In this document: positions 41,708 through 50,844 of the stretch, piece after piece
How the letters are laid out: each line of letters begins with the position of its first letter
Position numbering within the stretch: position 1 is the stretch's first letter
Source of the DNA: Acidimicrobiales bacterium
GTDB lineage: Bacteria > Actinomycetota > Acidimicrobiia > Acidimicrobiales > Aldehydirespiratoraceae
Assembly: GCA_041394245.1 (NCBI GenBank)
Contig: JAWKIR010000002.1
Location: forward strand, 1,426,001 to 1,490,000
Length of the DNA: 64,000 bases
Direction: 5' to 3'
Program-made: the position numbers and the translations under genes
The notes under the pieces: generated by a model
What the model saw: the letters and a program-made list of their open reading frames with translations, nothing else
Database searches by the model: none
Told to the model about the DNA's origin: nothing

Positions 41708-43378
41708 TCAGGCGCCCCGCAGGACCACACCGGGCCGGCCCGAGACGTCATCGGGAACCTGCTCGCCGTCCACACGGATGGGCACGCCGTTGACGAGGAC
41801 GTGTCGCATCCCGACTGGCGCGTCGGCCGTCAGCCGCTCGCCGGTGGCCGGGAAGTCCCGCACCCGCCGGAGGGGTCCTGGCGCCACGGTCGCCGGATCG
41901 AACACCACCAGGTCCGCGGCCCGGCCCACCTCGATGACCCCGCGGTCGGCGAGTCCGTAGACCTCGGCGGGCTCCGCAGTGAGCTTGTGGATCGCCCGCT
42001 CCAGCGACATGACCTGACGTTCCCGCACCCAGTTGCCCAGGAGGTCCGTCGCGAAGCAGGCATCGCAGAGCTGGCTGACGTGAGCTCCCGAGTCGGCCAG
42101 GCCGAGCAGCACACCGTCGCGCGGGAGCAGCCAGGCGATCGCGTCCTCGTCGTTGTTCGCCAGCACCGAGCTGAACCGGGTGCGCAGGTCCTCTTCGAGC
42201 GAGAGATCCAGCACGACATCGAGTGGCGTACACCCCCGCTCCTCGGCCAGCTCGACCACGCCCCGGCCGATCAGCTCGGGATGCGCCTCGGACTCGGCAA
42301 CCGACAGCGCCGGCCAGTTCACCGGCAGCGCGCCGGACCGGCCCGACACCTCGTCCCACGCCTCCGCCCGCCACGACGGGTCGGCGTAGGCGGCGATCCG
42401 CTCCTCACGGGAGCCGTCCATGAGCTTCGCGAAGGCCGGCCGCATGTTCATCGTGAACGGCTCCTCCATGTTCATCTGGAAGATCAGCGGGCGACACGAC
42501 ACCTGCGGCCAGACCTCCACTCCCCCGGCGCGGGCCACGTCGTGCTCGCCGATCACCCCCTCGTGGTAGGGCCGGCCGGCGAACGTGAGCAGCGCGGTCC
42601 ACGTGATCGGGCGGCCGATCTCGCGCTGCAGCGCGAACATGTCGTCGTTGGAGAACACCCCGCCCGGCAGGAGGGCGACGACACCCCGACCGGCGGCCCG
42701 AAGCGGCTCCACCAGAGCACGAACTTCGTCCAGGTCGGCGACGCGCGACGGGACCGGCCGGCCACGATCACCGTTGTGCGTCGGCGCAGCCGACGTGGCG
42801 AACCCGATGGCGCCGGCGTCGAGCGCGTCGGCGACGATCCCGCGCATCTCCTCGATCTCGTCGGCGGTCGCCGCCCGCTCGTAGGCGTCGTCGCCCATCA
42901 CGTAGAGACGGACCGCGGTGTGACCGACGTAGCAGCCGTAGTTGAGGCCGACCCCGCGGGACTCGACCGCGTCGAGGTACTGGCCGAACGACTCGAACTC
43001 GGACCACGGCACCCCGACGGTGAGCGTGTCGAGGCTCATGTCCTCGACGTGCTGGAGGGTGCGGCTCAAGATGCCGACGCCCTCGCTCCTTGTCGGCGCG
43101 ATCGAGAACCCGCAGTTGCCTGCGACGACGGTGGTGACGCCATGGAACGCCGACGGCGTGAGCCCCGGGTCCCAGAAAACCTGCGCGTCGTAGTGCGTGT
43201 GGATGTCGATGAACCCCGGGGCGACGACGTGCCCCGACGCATCGAGTTCGCGCTCGCCGTGCAAGTCCGGCCCGACTGCGGCGATGCGTCCCCCGTCGAC
43301 GGCGACGTCGGCGACCCTGCCCGGCGCGCCGGTCCCGTCGACGACGGTTCCGCCTCGGATCACGAGCTCGTACGACAT
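41708..43378 (-). CDS. N-acyl-D-amino-acid deacylase family amidohydrolase (copy 2)
   Basis: The 556-residue protein is a paralogue of the enzyme at 33895: SYELVIRGGTVVDGTGAPG at the start, metal ligands in VAPGFIDIHTHYDAQVFWDP near 52-71, VAGNCGFSIAPTR, and LGLADSGAHVSQLCDACFATD near 440. The substrate is unknown; actinobacterial members also act on hydantoins or lactams. The start has AAGGGGG 6 bases upstream, unlike copy 1, which looks leaderless. Confidence 0.88.
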   Translation of the reverse strand: MSYELVIRGGTVVDGTGAPGRVADVAVDGGRIAAVGPDLHGERELDASGHVVAPGFIDIHTHYDAQVFWDPGLTPSAFHGVTTVVAGNCGFSIAPTRSEGVGILSRTLQHVEDMSLDTLTVGVPWSEFESFGQYLDAVESRGVGLNYGCYVGHTAVRLYVMGDDAYERAATADEIEEMRGIVADALDAGAIGFATSAAPTHNGDRGRPVPSRVADLDEVRALVEPLRAAGRGVVALLPGGVFSNDDMFALQREIGRPITWTALLTFAGRPYHEGVIGEHDVARAGGVEVWPQVSCRPLIFQMNMEEPFTMNMRPAFAKLMDGSREERIAAYADPSWRAEAWDEVSGRSGALPVNWPALSVAESEAHPELIGRGVVELAEERGCTPLDVVLDLSLEEDLRTRFSSVLANNDEDAIAWLLPRDGVLLGLADSGAHVSQLCDACFATDLLGNWVRERQVMSLERAIHKLTAEPAEVYGLADRGVIEVGRAADLVVFDPATVAPGPLRRVRDFPATGERLTADAPVGMRHVLVNGVPIRVDGEQVPDDVSGRPGVVLRGA

Positions 43379-43532
43379 GTCGTCCCCCTTGTGCGACTCG
43401 CCGTAGTGAACCACGTCGCCGGCGCGCTGAACAGCGAGCTCCGCAGGCCCACGCCGGCGGAGACGGTCCGGTGCCGACCCGTCGCCGTACCGTCCGCGAG
43501 CTCGCAGGTCCCGAGGCTCCGACGCGGCCGGC

Positions 43533-44336
43533 TCAGCGGTGGCTGGCCTTGTTGTAGCGGCCGACCGACAGCGGCCCGAACACGGCGACGATGAGCGCAA
43601 CCCAGCCGAGGGTGTAGAGCACCGGGTGCTGGAGCGGCCACGCGTCGGGTTCGGGGGTGCCCTCGGGGATGTTGCCGAAGAGCTCGCGGCAGGCCTGCGT
43701 GACGGTCGAGACCGGGTTCCATTCGGCGAACGCCTTCAACGGACCGGGCAGATCGTCGGACGGCACGAAGGTGTTGGCCACGAAGCTGAGCGGAAAGATC
43801 ACCATGAACGAAGCGTTGTTGACGACCTCCACGCTCGGCACGAGCAGCGCCACGTAGGCCATGATCCACGACACCGCGTAGGCGAACAGGAGCAACAGGA
43901 AGATCCCGAGAACGGCATCGAGGATCGACCCCCGAATGCGCCAGCCGACGGCGAGGCCGGTGACGGCCATGATCAGCAGGGAGAGCAGGTTGTAGACGAC
44001 GTCGCTGATGGTGCGCCCGGCCAGCACGGCGGCCCGGGACATCGGCAGCGAGCGGAACCGATCGATGATTCCCTTCTGCATGTCCTCGGCGATACCGGCG
44101 CCCGTGAACGTGGCACCGAACATGACGGTCTGGGCGAAGATGCCGGCGATCAGGAACTCGCGATAGCTGGTCCCTTCGACGGCGATCGAGTTGCCGAACA
44201 CGTAGCCGAACAGCAGCACGAACATGACCGGCGACATCAGCACGAACACCATCACCTCGGGCACCCGGGTGATCTTGATCACGTTGCGCTTCGCGATGAC
44301 CGCGGTGTCGGCCAACATCCAACGGAGCTGGTTCAT
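43533..44336 (-). CDS. ABC-2 type exporter permease (DrrB-like)
   Basis: The 267-residue membrane protein has six hydrophobic segments and the ABC-2 signature region (GIAEDMQKGIIDRFRSLPMSRAAVLAGR, of which RFRSLPMSR is most typical, and VVYNLLSLLIMAVTGLAVGW). It overlaps the ATPase gene by 4 bases (ATGA). Together they resemble daunorubicin-type drug or lipid exporters. Confidence 0.92.
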   Translation of the reverse strand: MNQLRWMLADTAVIAKRNVIKITRVPEVMVFVLMSPVMFVLLFGYVFGNSIAVEGTSYREFLIAGIFAQTVMFGATFTGAGIAEDMQKGIIDRFRSLPMSRAAVLAGRTISDVVYNLLSLLIMAVTGLAVGWRIRGSILDAVLGIFLLLLFAYAVSWIMAYVALLVPSVEVVNNASFMVIFPLSFVANTFVPSDDLPGPLKAFAEWNPVSTVTQACRELFGNIPEGTPEPDAWPLQHPVLYTLGWVALIVAVFGPLSVGRYNKASHR

Positions 44337-45316
44337 CGTGCGTCCTCCGAGCCGTCGTCGGTGCGGGATCCGTTCTCGCCGGCGTGATGACCGGTGAGGG
44401 TGAGGAACACGTCGTCGAGGGTCGGTCGACGCAGCCCGACGTCGCTCACTTCGATGTGCGCCTCGCCGAGACCCTGCAGGGTGCGAGCGAGCGACTCGGC
44501 GCCTCCCGACACCGGCGCCAACAGCCGTCTCGCCGTCTCGGTGACCTCGACGTCGCCCACGGCCACGGTCGTCAACACCGACCGGGCGGTCTCCAGGTCG
44601 GCCGGATCCGCCACGATCACCTCGATGCGTTCGCCGCCGATCCGGGTCTTGAGCTCGTCGGCCGTGCCCTGGGCGATGGCCTGCCCGTGGTCGATCACCA
44701 CGATGTCGTCGGCCAGCTGGTCGGCCTCCTCCATGTACTGCGTGGTGAGCAACAGGGTGGACCCCCGCTCGACCAGCTCGCGGATGATCACCCACAGGTC
44801 GATGCGGCTGCGGGGGTCGAGCCCGGTGGTGGGCTCGTCGAGGAACAGCACGGGCGGCGACGCCACCAGCGCGCCGGCCAGATCGAGGCGGCGCCGCATG
44901 CCTCCCGAGTAGGTCTTCACCGGCCGATCGGCCGCGTCGACCAGGTCGAAGCGTTCGAGGAGTTCGGTGGCCCGGGCCCGCGACGCCTTGGCGCCCATCC
45001 GGTAGAGACGGCCGACCATGTCGAGGTTCTCGTAGCCGGTGAGCACCTCGTCGACCGCGGCGAACTGTCCCGACAGCCCGATCCGTCGCCGCACCTCGTC
45101 CGGCTCCGAGATGAGGTCGGCACCGGCGATGGTGGCCTGCCCCTCGTCGGGCACGAGCAACGTCGACAGGATCGACACCGCGGTGGTCTTGCCCGCGCCG
45201 TTGGGCCCGAGGAGACCCAGCACGGTTCCTTCGGGCACCGTGAGATCCAGCCCGGCCAGTGCGGTCACCTCGCCGTAGCGCTTCACCAGGCCGGTGGCAC
45301 GGATCGCATCAGTCAT
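44333..45316 (-). CDS. ABC exporter ATP-binding protein (DrrA family)
   Basis: The 327-residue protein has GPNGAGKTT (Walker A), YSGGMRRRLDLAGAL (signature) and VLFLDEPTTGLDP (Walker B), plus the C-terminal 80-residue domain of DrrA-type ATPases that contacts the permease. ATG follows GGAGGACCAACG. The substrate is unknown; family members export polyketides, glycopeptidolipids or antibiotics. Confidence 0.93.
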   Translation of the reverse strand: MTDAIRATGLVKRYGEVTALAGLDLTVPEGTVLGLLGPNGAGKTTAVSILSTLLVPDEGQATIAGADLISEPDEVRRRIGLSGQFAAVDEVLTGYENLDMVGRLYRMGAKASRARATELLERFDLVDAADRPVKTYSGGMRRRLDLAGALVASPPVLFLDEPTTGLDPRSRIDLWVIIRELVERGSTLLLTTQYMEEADQLADDIVVIDHGQAIAQGTADELKTRIGGERIEVIVADPADLETARSVLTTVAVGDVEVTETARRLLAPVSGGAESLARTLQGLGEAHIEVSDVGLRRPTLDDVFLTLTGHHAGENGSRTDDGSEDAR

Positions 45317-45461
45317 CGTTGGTCCTCCGCCGTTCGATCAGAAGAAGAAGGTATCCGGGAGGTGTGACACTCGGCGGAGGTTTCCGGTTCCGGGCCGGGA
45401 TGCCCGACCCGCGTCCGTTTGCTACAAAGAGTCCGGGACGACGTCGGGACGAGGGGGACTC

Positions 45462-47462
45462 ATGCGACGGATCGTGGTGCTGCTGTTGGCGTTCGGACTG
45501 GTGGCCACGGCCTGCCATCCGCATCGGGGCGGGCGACACCACCGCGATCCGAAGGACCGCTTCAACGGCACGATCGACCTGACCCTCGATCAGGACACGG
45601 CGTGCGAGTTCATCGGCCACGAGTGTGCGCTGCCGTTCCCGAGCAACCACTTCGCCGACCGGCGGGGCACCTCCGGCCGGATCCACCACGTCGCCATACC
45701 CGAGGTGGCCCTCCCGGTCAACGGTGCCGAAGCATCGGTCGACGCTTCGCGCCTCAACGCCAACGACGGGTTCAGCCCGGGTGCCGCCGCGCTGGCACTT
45801 GTCCCCGGCGTGGACCCCGAGGGATCGGGTCTCGCACCCGTCACCGACATCGCCCGTTCGCTCGATGCCGACTCCGGCAGCGTCGTGCTCGACGCGACCA
45901 CCGGTGAGCGCTGGCCGCACTGGGCCGAGCTCGATGCCAATGCGGTCGATCCCGAGCGCCAGGTGCTCTACGTCAGGCCGGCGGAGAACTACCCGAACGG
46001 GCATCGGATCATCGTCGCCCTGCGCAACCTGGTCGACCACGACGGCGCCCCCATCGAGCCGACCGATGCGTTCCGGGCCTACCGCGATCGCCTCCGCAGC
46101 GACGTGCGCGAGGTGGAGGCCCGCCGACCCGACATGGAGCGCATCTTCGGCGAGCTGGAGCGGGCCGGCGTCGAGCGTGGCGACCTGGTGCTCGCGTGGG
46201 AGTTCACGGTCATCTCGACCGGCGACCTCACCGCTCCACTCCTGCGCATGCGCGACGATGCGTTCCGCCGTCTCGACGGTGGATCGCCCACGTTCACCGT
46301 CGATCGCGACGAGGTGCCCGCCGGCGCGTCGTACCGCCTGATCGAGGGCACCTACGACGTGCCGCTGTACCTCACCGGCGACGGCACGGCCGGCAACGGG
46401 CTCAACCTCGACCGCCGGGGACGACCGACCGTCAACGGCTCGTGGTCCGCCGTGTACCGCTGCATGATCCCCGCGGTGGCGACCGGGGAGACGCCGGGCC
46501 GGGGCCTGATCTACGGCCACGGTCTTCTCGGCACGAGGAACCAGGTGACCTCGACCGGCCCCCGCCTGCTGGCCGAGAACCACAACCACGTGGTCTGCGG
46601 CACGGACCTGATCGGCATGGCCGCGGAGGACGTCCCCCACGCGATCAGGGTGCTCGGCGACGCGAGCCTCTTCCCCACCCTGGCCGACCGTCTGCTCCAG
46701 GGCCACCTCAACACGCTGTTCCTCGGGCGTCTGATGCGCCACGCCGAGGGATTCGCCGCGCACCCTGCGTTCCAGGACGACGCCGGCGCACCCCGCCTCG
46801 ACACCTCCGAGCTCGGCTACTACGGCATCAGCCAGGGCGGGATCATGGGTCCGGTCTCCACCGCCGTCTCGACCGACTGGGACGTCGGCGTGTTCGGCGT
46901 GCCGGGCATGAACTACAGCACGCTGCTCAACCGCAGCGTCGACTTCGACACGTTCCAGCTCGTGCTCAACCCGGCCTACCCCGACAAGGTCGACCAGGCG
47001 CTGCTGTTGGACCTGATGCAGATGCTGTGGGACCGCAGCGAGGGCAACGGCTACGCGGCCTACTTCGACGAGCCGCTCCGCGGTCAGCGGGAGAAGCGGG
47101 CCCTGCTGCACGGGGCGCTGGGCGACCACCAGGTGGCCAATGTCGCGATGGACGTGATGGCCCGCACCATGGGGGCGTCGGTGGTGTGGCCGGCCGTGGC
47201 GCAGGACCGCTCGACCGACGTCGAGCCGTTCTGGGCGATCCCTCGCATCACGTCGTACCCCTTCGCCGGATCCGCCGTCGTGCTGTGGGACACCGGCTCA
47301 CCCGTGCCGCCGATCACCAACACTCCCCCTCGCGACGGTGAAGACCCTCACGAGGATCCCCGTCGCCATCTCCCCGCCATCGAACAGATCGACCACTTCC
47401 TGCGGACGGGCGAGGTCATCGACGTGTGCGGCGGGGCACCCTGCGTCGCACCGGCGACCTGA
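45462..47462 (+). CDS. Large secreted alpha/beta hydrolase-like lipoprotein
   Basis: The 666-residue protein has a lipoprotein signal (LVATAC, Cys18), a His/Arg-rich spacer and an N-terminal beta-rich half. From about residue 340 it looks like an alpha/beta hydrolase: RGLIYGHGLLG (oxyanion-type loop) and YYGISQGGIMG (Ser nucleophile in GISQG). Two Cys in DVCGGAPC close the chain. Similar proteins occur widely in marine bacteria without assigned function. TACAAA and GAGGGGG precede the ATG. Confidence 0.75.
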   Translation: MRRIVVLLLAFGLVATACHPHRGGRHHRDPKDRFNGTIDLTLDQDTACEFIGHECALPFPSNHFADRRGTSGRIHHVAIPEVALPVNGAEASVDASRLNANDGFSPGAAALALVPGVDPEGSGLAPVTDIARSLDADSGSVVLDATTGERWPHWAELDANAVDPERQVLYVRPAENYPNGHRIIVALRNLVDHDGAPIEPTDAFRAYRDRLRSDVREVEARRPDMERIFGELERAGVERGDLVLAWEFTVISTGDLTAPLLRMRDDAFRRLDGGSPTFTVDRDEVPAGASYRLIEGTYDVPLYLTGDGTAGNGLNLDRRGRPTVNGSWSAVYRCMIPAVATGETPGRGLIYGHGLLGTRNQVTSTGPRLLAENHNHVVCGTDLIGMAAEDVPHAIRVLGDASLFPTLADRLLQGHLNTLFLGRLMRHAEGFAAHPAFQDDAGAPRLDTSELGYYGISQGGIMGPVSTAVSTDWDVGVFGVPGMNYSTLLNRSVDFDTFQLVLNPAYPDKVDQALLLDLMQMLWDRSEGNGYAAYFDEPLRGQREKRALLHGALGDHQVANVAMDVMARTMGASVVWPAVAQDRSTDVEPFWAIPRITSYPFAGSAVVLWDTGSPVPPITNTPPRDGEDPHEDPRRHLPAIEQIDHFLRTGEVIDVCGGAPCVAPAT

Positions 47463-47525
47463 CGCAACCGAGGGCGACGCGGAGGCGGTGCTCATGTAGG
47501 GACGGCCGGCGCCGACTGGGAACCG

Positions 47526-49580
47526 ATGGCCTCCGCCCTTCGACTCGCGCGCCGGACCCCGCTCCTCTTCAGGTTCGGTGTCGTCTCGCTGGTCGTGGTC
47601 GTCGGCATCGGGCTCGGACTCGGTGTCGTCTTGTCGGGAACCGTCCGCGACCGGGCCATCGCCGACGCCGCCAGAACCGGCGAGGTCGCCGCGAACGTCG
47701 GGGTACGTCCCTTCCTGGAACCCGAGGACCTGACGCGTGACTTCCGACCGCTCCCCGACGAACGTCTCGCCGCGCTGGACGAGTCGCTGGGATCGAGCCT
47801 CTCACCCGGCGGGATCGTCCGCCTCAAGGTGTGGAACCGCCAGCACTGGGTCGTCTACTCCGACAACACCGCACTTCGGACCCGTTGGTTCGCCGGCGCC
47901 GAGACGTTGGAACAAGCGTTCGCCGGGGAGATCACCTCGGAGATCACCGACCTCAGCGCCCCGGAGGAACGCGAGGAACGCGAGTTCGGCGAACTCCTCG
48001 CCGTGTACATCCCACTGCGGGTCGGTGCCGACGGCGAGTTCTCCGCCGACGAGACGGGCGAGGTCGTGGGCGCGTTCGAGATCTACCTGCCGTTCGCGCC
48101 GATCGCCGCCGCGATCCGGGCCGACACCAACCGCCTGTGGGCGGTGCTCACCATCGGTCTCGCGTTGCTGTATCTCTCCGTGTTCCGGATGGTGGCGAGC
48201 GCGTCGCGGCGGCTGAAGGAGCAGGCCGAGGAGAACCTCCATCTGGCGTCACACGACTCGCTCACGGGGCTGATGAACCGCGACGCGTTCGTCGCCCACC
48301 TCGCGACCCGAGCCACCCGCCTGCCCCGCCCCACCGGGTCCCGCGGCCTGGCGACAGCGGATCGCGACCTCCTGCTGCTCTGTGACCTCGACGGGTTCCA
48401 GACGATCAACGACACCCTCGGCCACGATCGCGGCGATCGGCTGCTGCGCATCGTCGGGGAACGGATCGCGACCGACCTCCGGCCCGACGACGTCGTCGCC
48501 CGGATGGGGGGCGACGAGTACGCCGTGCTGCTGCACGATCTCGGCGACGATCAGGTCGATTCACTGGTCGCGAGGCTCCTCGAGCGCATCGAGGAGCCGG
48601 TCGAGCTCGACGGACTCACGCTGGAGGTGCGGGCGACGTTCGGCGCGGTGCGCCTCGACGACGCGGCGACCGACGGCGAGCGGCTGCTGCAACAGGCCGA
48701 CATCGCGATGTACGCCGCGAAGTCGCGACACAGCCGGCTGGAGTTCTTCCGCAACGAGCTCGACAACTACTCGAGCGACGCGCTCGCGCTGGCCTCGGAG
48801 ATCCGGGTCGGGATCGGCGACGAGCAGTTCATCCTGCACTATCAGCCGAAGCTCGACCTCGCCTCCCGGGCGATCATCGGCGCCGAGGCGCTCGTGCGGT
48901 GGAACCATCCGACTCGCGGGTTCGTCCCGCCGGGCGACTTCATCGGAACGGTCGAGCAGCTCCCGATCGGGCGACTGCTCACCGACCACGTGCTCACGAT
49001 GGCGGTCGCCGAGGCCACCCGTTGGCACACCGATGGAAGGGACCTGTCCGTGTCGGTGAACCTCTCGACGCGTGACATCGCCGACCCGACGCTGGCCGAC
49101 TCGATCGCCCGGTTGCTCGCCGACTCCGGGCTCCCGGCCGGTTCGCTCGTCCTCGAGCTCACCGAATCGACGCTCCTGGTCGACCTCGACCGGGCCCTCG
49201 AGACGCTCGGGCGGTTGCGCTCGCTCGGCTGCGGTGTCGCGATCGACGACTTCGGCACCGGGTACGCGTCGTTGAGCTATCTGTCGGAGCTTCCACTGAC
49301 CGAATTGAAGATCGACCAGAGCTTCGTCACCGGGATCGAGCTCGAGCAACGATCCCGGGCGCTGGTGGAGCACTGCATCAGCATCGGCCACAGCCTGGGG
49401 CTGGCCGTGACCGCCGAGGGCATCGAGACCGAGCCGGTCCTCGAACTCCTCGCCGACATGGGCTGCGACACCGCACAGGGCTACTTCATCGCCCGGCCCA
49501 TGCCCCGGGAGGAGTTCCTCGCCTTCACCGACGAGTTCTCGGCCACGACGTTCCTCCGGGAAGGAAACCCATCGACATGA
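47526..49580 (+). CDS. Membrane GGDEF-EAL cyclic-di-GMP enzyme
   Basis: The 684-residue protein has a transmembrane segment at about 15-40, an extracytoplasmic sensor region to about 195, a second segment at about 200-217, then GGDEF (about 235-400, with RMGGDEYAVLL, so the cyclase motif is intact as GGDEY) and EAL (about 415-675, with GAEALVRW, ELTES, DDFGTGYASL, KIDQSFV and AEGIET all present). Both activities are therefore possible. It is followed with a 4-base overlap by a helical lipoprotein that may be its periplasmic partner. Confidence 0.93.
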   Translation: MASALRLARRTPLLFRFGVVSLVVVVGIGLGLGVVLSGTVRDRAIADAARTGEVAANVGVRPFLEPEDLTRDFRPLPDERLAALDESLGSSLSPGGIVRLKVWNRQHWVVYSDNTALRTRWFAGAETLEQAFAGEITSEITDLSAPEEREEREFGELLAVYIPLRVGADGEFSADETGEVVGAFEIYLPFAPIAAAIRADTNRLWAVLTIGLALLYLSVFRMVASASRRLKEQAEENLHLASHDSLTGLMNRDAFVAHLATRATRLPRPTGSRGLATADRDLLLLCDLDGFQTINDTLGHDRGDRLLRIVGERIATDLRPDDVVARMGGDEYAVLLHDLGDDQVDSLVARLLERIEEPVELDGLTLEVRATFGAVRLDDAATDGERLLQQADIAMYAAKSRHSRLEFFRNELDNYSSDALALASEIRVGIGDEQFILHYQPKLDLASRAIIGAEALVRWNHPTRGFVPPGDFIGTVEQLPIGRLLTDHVLTMAVAEATRWHTDGRDLSVSVNLSTRDIADPTLADSIARLLADSGLPAGSLVLELTESTLLVDLDRALETLGRLRSLGCGVAIDDFGTGYASLSYLSELPLTELKIDQSFVTGIELEQRSRALVEHCISIGHSLGLAVTAEGIETEPVLELLADMGCDTAQGYFIARPMPREEFLAFTDEFSATTFLREGNPST

Positions 49581-50590
49581 TCCGCACCAACATCCGCACC
49601 GGCCTCCTGTTCGTCGCCGTGCTGTTCGTCGGCGCCTGCGGCGACGCGCCGGCGAACGAGGACGCCGGCCCCGTCTTCGCGCTCGACCGGTCGGTCGCCG
49701 ACGAGATCCAACCGGTCGATCCCGACCGAACCGCAGTGGCGTCGGCACCCGTCCTGCGCTCACTGCTCCAGGCCCAGCTCACCGAACACAGCGACTTGTC
49801 GATCCTCGCGATGCGCCAAGCGGTCGACGGGACCGTGGAACCGTCCACGGTCGACGCACTGACCGCCAACACCGACTCGCTCACGCTGTCGCTCGGGTTG
49901 GTGTACGGCCCCGAGGGCGCGGCGGCCTTCGATCAGCTGTGGACGAACCACATCGAGTTCTTCAACGACTACGCGCGGGCGATCGGGGCGGGTCGCACCG
50001 CCGAAGCCGAGCGGGCGGTCGCCGACCTCGACCACTACGAATCGGACTTCTCGAGCTACGCCGATGTCGTCACCAGCGGCAACGCCGACTTCCACGCCGT
50101 CGTGCACGTGCTCCACGGGCACATCACACAGCTGCTCGAGCAGGCCGATGCGTGGGCGACGGGCGACTTCGAACGCTCGTACTCGCTGTCGGCCGACGCA
50201 CATCGGCACATGGACGTGATCGCCGGCGCGCTGGCGACCGGCATCGCGCTCCAGCAACCCGACGCGTTCCCGGGCGCGGTCGACGACCCGATCGCCGTGC
50301 GATGCGCCGCACGGCAACTCGACGGCAGTCGGCTGCTCGCCGCCCGACTCGATCTCCGCACCGCGGAGCTCACGCCATCGCCCGAAGCCACAACCGCCGC
50401 GAGAGCTGCCGACGCCGCCGAGGAGGCCAAGGTGGCCCCAGGCCTCGCAGTCCTGGTCGCCGAATCGGGCACCGGGCTCGCCGCCGCGACGGACATCGCC
50501 GAGTTGCCCGCGCAGTACCGGACCGCCCGCCAAGACCTCTTCGCCGCGCTTGCGGCCGAGTCGGAGTGCGCCGGCGTGCTCGCCGGCTGA
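49577..50590 (+). CDS. Helical lipoprotein, possible partner of the GGDEF-EAL protein
   Basis: The 337-residue protein has a lipobox (LFVGAC, Cys21) and then mostly predicted helices with two similar blocks: LLQAQLTEHSDLSILAMRQA with TNTDS-like turns and LGLVYGPEGAAAFDQLWTNHIEFFNDYA, followed by VVHVLHGHITQLLEQADAW. The repeated His/Glu positions could bind metal. I recall related helical repeats in extracellular proteins of Gram-positive bacteria, without a defined function. Its ATG overlaps the stop of the c-di-GMP enzyme, suggesting it senses for, or is sensed by, that protein. Confidence 0.65.
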   Translation: MIRTNIRTGLLFVAVLFVGACGDAPANEDAGPVFALDRSVADEIQPVDPDRTAVASAPVLRSLLQAQLTEHSDLSILAMRQAVDGTVEPSTVDALTANTDSLTLSLGLVYGPEGAAAFDQLWTNHIEFFNDYARAIGAGRTAEAERAVADLDHYESDFSSYADVVTSGNADFHAVVHVLHGHITQLLEQADAWATGDFERSYSLSADAHRHMDVIAGALATGIALQQPDAFPGAVDDPIAVRCAARQLDGSRLLAARLDLRTAELTPSPEATTAARAADAAEEAKVAPGLAVLVAESGTGLAAATDIAELPAQYRTARQDLFAALAAESECAGVLAG

Positions 50591-50597
50591 CCCACGG

Positions 50598-50728
50598 CTA
50601 TCCGGGACGGCGCTCGAGCGGGATCTCGTGGTCGGCGATGTAGCCCGCGAACCGTTCGGTGAGCTCGTCGGCCCGGAGTCCGAACGTCGCAGTTCCGGAG
50701 GCCGCAACGTCGACGAGGCCGACCGTGG
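50598..50728 (-). pseudogene. C-terminal remnant of an unidentified gene
   Basis: A minus-strand frame between two stops reads about 43 residues with normal coding character (LVDVAASGTATFGLRADELT, then ERFAGYIADHEIPLERRPG before TAG at 50600). There is no in-frame start codon and an upstream TGA closes it, so it is a decayed tail of a larger gene. The remainder of the 254-base spacer up to the diguanylate cyclase shows nothing else. Confidence 0.4.
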
Positions 50729-50831
50729 CGAGTCGGCCAGGTCAACCATCGATCCGACCGCACCGCCGTTCGGCCGCGCCGCTGACCCTCGCCGACTCGA
50801 GAGGGTCTCAACCCGCGTGGCGGGGCGCCGA

Positions 50832-50844
50832 TACTGTCCACACC
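50832..50844 (+). promoter_or_regulatory. Possible leaderless -10 element of the diguanylate cyclase gene
   Basis: TACTGT (50832-50837) with 7 bases to the ATG at 50845. Confidence 0.45.
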
